A stretch of DNA of 64,000 nt from Alicyclobacillus_A sp963788285. GTDB taxonomy: Bacteria > Bacillota > Bacilli > Alicyclobacillales > Alicyclobacillaceae. Position numbers and translations under genes: made by a program. The DNA lies in assembly GCA_963788285.1 (NCBI GenBank), contig CAWBGB010000004.1, forward strand, positions 224,231 through 288,230, written 5' to 3'. The notes beneath the pieces were generated by a model. The model made no database searches. It was not told the origin of the DNA and saw nothing but the letters and a program-made list of their open reading frames with translations. Within the stretch, counting starts at the first letter, position 1; every line of letters begins with the position of its first letter. This document shows, piece after piece, positions 61,006 through 64,000 of this stretch.

Positions 61006-62335
61006 TCAGTGTACACGTCTGAATATGGAGTAAAATATCCGTAGACACCATAGGATGTCCGTGAAGGTCGGCAACATCTCTCGAACTCCCACAGGGCCAA
61101 CATGCTTGCGATAATTGAACAGCAATATTAAAAACCGCGCAATGGCTCCTAGCACCGTCGCGATGGCAGCTCCTTCAACTCCAAAGATACGTGGGAGGAT
61201 GGTCATCCCGCTCAGCGACACAATGAGTGCACCTGCTTCACAGTAGTACTGGCTCACGAAGGTATATCCACGTCCATTCAAAGCGTTTCGAAGAATGCCA
61301 GCCTGTCCAGCCAAGACAACTGACAACAGCATTATCATGGAGCAGGTTACCGCTCCGGAAAAGTCCTTGCGCATAAACAAGTGGTATAACCCATGGAAAA
61401 GAAACTGCCATTATGGCACGAACGGGCGCTGTGACTAACAGATTTACGCCTCCACATCTTCATTGCGGTAATGTGGGCTTCCACTTTAGTCAATGATGAT
61501 AACACCGGGAATCCAGTTAGGGTTATAGCCGTAGAGAATGTACTTAAGGCGCCAGAAGCACTCTAAGCCGCCGAATAGTACCCAAGAAAAACTGGTGGTA
61601 GAGCATTATAGAAAGGAGCACAGGAGTAAAATTGCCAGACACGATTCGGCAGTCGTTGCCCCGTGAGCCTTTAAGCCCATATGATAGCGCTGGCCATATA
61701 AGACGAATATCGGGTTTGCTAGAAAAGAAACCCCAAACACCTGCATATATGACTGCAATTATTCCATAAACGGCAGCGACAGCTGTCGTTCCCGCGATGC
61801 ATGTCGTCGCAGTCATACTGTTCGATAAGTTAGTACAGTCCAAATGATTCAATAAGGTTAAAGGTTGCAATATTTGTACTGTGTTGGTAAAACGGAATTT
61901 CAACAGACCATTCAGTCCTCCGTTGACCACCTGAACGATTGTGCTTAATGGGATGATGGCGAACAGACACCGGACCACAATAAGGTTATGAAAATGATAA
62001 CGCTGGGCTAGAATAGGGCAAATCAGGAATTCCGCAGCCAACGCTGCGATGAGCCCAAGTACAAAAGACATGGATATGAGCGTTGCAAATACCGTACTCA
62101 TCTTATCAGGCATTTTCCTAAAATAATATACCGTTACCTGATAAAAACTCGTATTAAATATCCACACCAAAGTTGTTGACCACGTCACTACTCCAGCGTA
62201 AATCCCCTTCCCTTCTGGTCCTAGTCCGCGGTTAATTACAATTCCAGTTAAAGTATTCATCACAATATTACTACCGGCACTGACCATGGTTTCAAGTGTA
62301 TTTAGAACGAAGTTTGAAGAACGTTGTACGTTCAT
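61006..62335 (-). pseudogene. Wzx/MATE-like polysaccharide flippase gene, decayed
   Basis: The N-terminal frame from 62335 (NFVLNTLETMVSAGSNIVMNTLTGIVINRGLGPEGKGIYAG in two parts, YQVTVYYFRKMPD, AAEFLICPILAQRYHF) gives five to six spans of a polysaccharide exporter. It derails near 61650; a later frame (61380-61006) resumes with LSVVLAGQAGILRNALNGRGY, VSLSGMTILPRIFGVEGAAIATVLGAI. At least two shifts and stops between. It once moved lipid-linked glycan units across the membrane. Confidence 0.75.
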
Positions 62336-62479
62336 TTAAGATATTAAATAATTTTTTATCTGACACTCTGTGCCACCTCCTTCCAAGAAAGTTAACAAGA
62401 TTTTAGCGCCTCAACGAAGCAATCGAATACAGACACGATACTTGAGGTTGCGACATCAAAATAATGTTTCAACGGGTAA

Positions 62480-63560
62480 TCACTGAGGCAGAGACTATAT
62501 CCCAAATGAGCTGCTCAACGTAAGCTTTGACCGAAAACCGATTTCTCACATTTGACTTAAGTGCTTCACCGTAACTTGTTCGCGTGCGGTGGTCCCTAAT
62601 TAGGGATAGAACCTCCTCAGCTATGGGACTTGGAGTTTGTACAAGCCAAGATACCGGTCTTTCCGCTGGAGATCATCTTCGTGCCCCCCCAAGGTTGGTT
62701 GCCACTACCGGCAGCCCAAGTGCCCCTGCTTCTGATACTACGGGCTGCAGGGTAGCGGATCTGGTCTCTGTGAAGGCAACACGAATACGGTGTGCTCGGC
62801 ACAACATTCCGCATCCCGCTACTTCTCATAGGCACGCTGTAAAGACAAACCGATGCCTCGACTTTGACCGTTCGACGGCTTGTCTAAGTTGTTCTTTGTA
62901 TGAAAGGCTTTCGACCACGTCACTCGCGACGTCACCAGCGATGACGAATTGCCATTCGTCCGTGCTCTCCGCCACCATTTCCATAGCTCGGATGAAAACA
63001 TCAAACCCCTTCCAGGGCAGCATCCACCCGGCTGCTACGATCCGTGGCTTCGGTAAGAGTGCGACTCACACGGCTCGGTATCCAGGGGCACTCCGTTGTA
63101 ACAAACTTTGACCTTACACTGTGTACCTACTAGGTTTCGCGCGTCGTCAGCCACGCTCTCGGATACGCAGCTGACGAGACTTGCATGGCGGAGTGGCGCC
63201 ATCATTAGTTTTTCGAGCCAGCGCCGAAAACGTGCTCAATTGGTCATGCAGCCGAACGACCAAGAGGTATCGCTAGTCTCGCGAGACAAGGTCGGCGAGA
63301 ACGTGCGCCTTTACGGAGTTCGACAATAGAGAACGTGTCAGGAGCATACGCCTTAGTCACTCTTATGAGATCCGGTACAACTGAACAGTTTTCAAAACGT
63401 CAGTTGGAGCGAGAGCTTTTCGGGTACTTCGCAGCTCTTCGGACATTAGAGGAAAACACTCAATTCCTAGCCGCCTCGCCTCTTCAAGCAATGGTCCCGC
63501 AGGTGCGACTAGCTTGGCCTCAAGCGAAGTCACACTCAACTGGGACAGAAATGTGAGCAA
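62480..63560 (-). pseudogene. Glycosyltransferase family 4 gene, decayed
   Basis: Pieces on the minus strand in order: KLVAPAGPLLEEARRLGIECFPL (N-terminal Rossmann part, near 63500), MMAPLRHASLVSCVSES, VADDARNLVGTQCKVKVCYN-GVP, LPWKGFDVFIRAMEMV, WQFVIAGDVASDVVESLSY, SEAGALGLPVVATNLGG, and PSPIAEEVLSLIRDHRTRTS to RFSVKAYVEQLIWDI. This is a complete GT4 enzyme in at least four frames. Confidence 0.75.
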
Positions 63561-63692
63561 ATGCGTTCCGCGCCGCCGAGTCGGGCGGTGTGATTGACAA
63601 CCAGGACACGCGTTCGGCTCATGACATCGACCTACTCATCTGCAAAACTTTCATATACACCCTTTCATAAGCCAGTGCTCGGTGTGGCCATG

Positions 63693-64000
63693 TTAACTGA
63701 TGCCTGTTTTTCTTCTTGCAGTATTGGCCCGTGGCGTTTCTAGGGTACCCCCTTCAACTACCTTCCGGATATCAAGGGCCCATGTTCGTGGATCCCTATC
63801 GGGTATATGAATCCCATTTTGTTCATTCGCGACGATGTCGAGAAGACCGCCGGTTGGATGTGCAAATACTGGACACCCATAGTAGCAAGCTTTCGACCGC
63901 CGAAAGACCAAAGGGTTCAAATGTAGAACAGGATAGCGTTGCCGAAGAATTCTCGAACACTGTTCCAATCACTCGATTCGGAACCAATCCCGCAAAGGTG
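63693..64000 (-). pseudogene. Third GT4 glycosyltransferase fragment, runs off the window
   Basis: Minus-strand frames give FEPFGLSAVESLL in one frame and YGCPVFAHPTGGLLDIVANEQNGIHI, then PDRDPRTWALDIRKVVEGG in another, the donor-sugar-binding region of a GT4 enzyme. At least one frameshift near 63880; the N-terminal part lies beyond the window. Confidence 0.65.

Overview
The window looks like a chromosomal segment of a spore-forming Bacillota, most probably Alicyclobacillus or a close relative. That is inferred from strong GGAGG ribosome sites with many GTG/TTG starts, a c-di-AMP (ydaO) riboswitch ahead of a LysM-3D cell-wall protein, a TPP riboswitch ahead of thiC, two YjcZ-like small proteins and a protein with copper-amine-oxidase-N-type domains. 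The genus call is an inference; no rRNA or tRNA was seen.

Layout. 0-1.4 kb: start of an off-window gene, a decayed DUF488 gene, a small TOPRIM protein and a GntR-regulator remnant. 1.4-7.1 kb: a complete oligopeptide ABC transporter (D-F-C-B-A). 7.3-11.1 kb: a YjcZ-like mini-protein, an SGNH hydrolase and a pantothenate operon (Rossmann/DUF2520-panB-panC). 11.1-20.8 kb: YdcF-like protein, thioredoxin-like protein, LacI regulator with gluconokinase and an ACS-type transporter behind tandem operator-like palindromes, udk, a VOC protein, a GPH-type symporter and a PIG-L deacetylase. 20.9-24.9 kb: a tightly coupled four-gene operon for a heme-dependent oxidative N-demethylase (DUF3445 protein, DmmA-like subunit, PDR/VanB reductase) plus a LysP-type amino-acid permease. 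This is the most interesting intact system here. 25.0-29.4 kb: MBL hydrolase divergent from an EmrB/HlyD/flavodoxin/small-membrane-protein efflux operon resembling B. subtilis yhb/yhc but lacking its MarR regulator.

29.5-47.8 kb: riboswitch-controlled LysM-3D protein, APH-like kinase, a frameshifted GH1 beta-glucosidase, CoA-type NUDIX hydrolase, a decayed LysM-NlpC/P60 gene, BMP-family lipoprotein, secreted EEP-family phosphatase, thiC, an APC permease, a TRIC-type channel, a GGDEF protein, an isochorismatase and a mannose-activation/glycosyl-transfer set (manC; GT2-GtrA fusion; frameshifted GT39).

47.8-64 kb: the sequence becomes a graveyard. It holds degenerate transposases of at least four types and frameshifted polysaccharide genes: O-antigen-ligase-like polymerase, hexapeptide acyltransferase, several glycosyltransferases and a Wzx-type flippase. 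This looks like a once-complete exopolysaccharide or surface-glycan locus that has decayed. Some single-base frameshifts lie in homopolymers and could be sequencing errors, but several genes carry multiple in-frame stops and are truly broken if the sequence is right.
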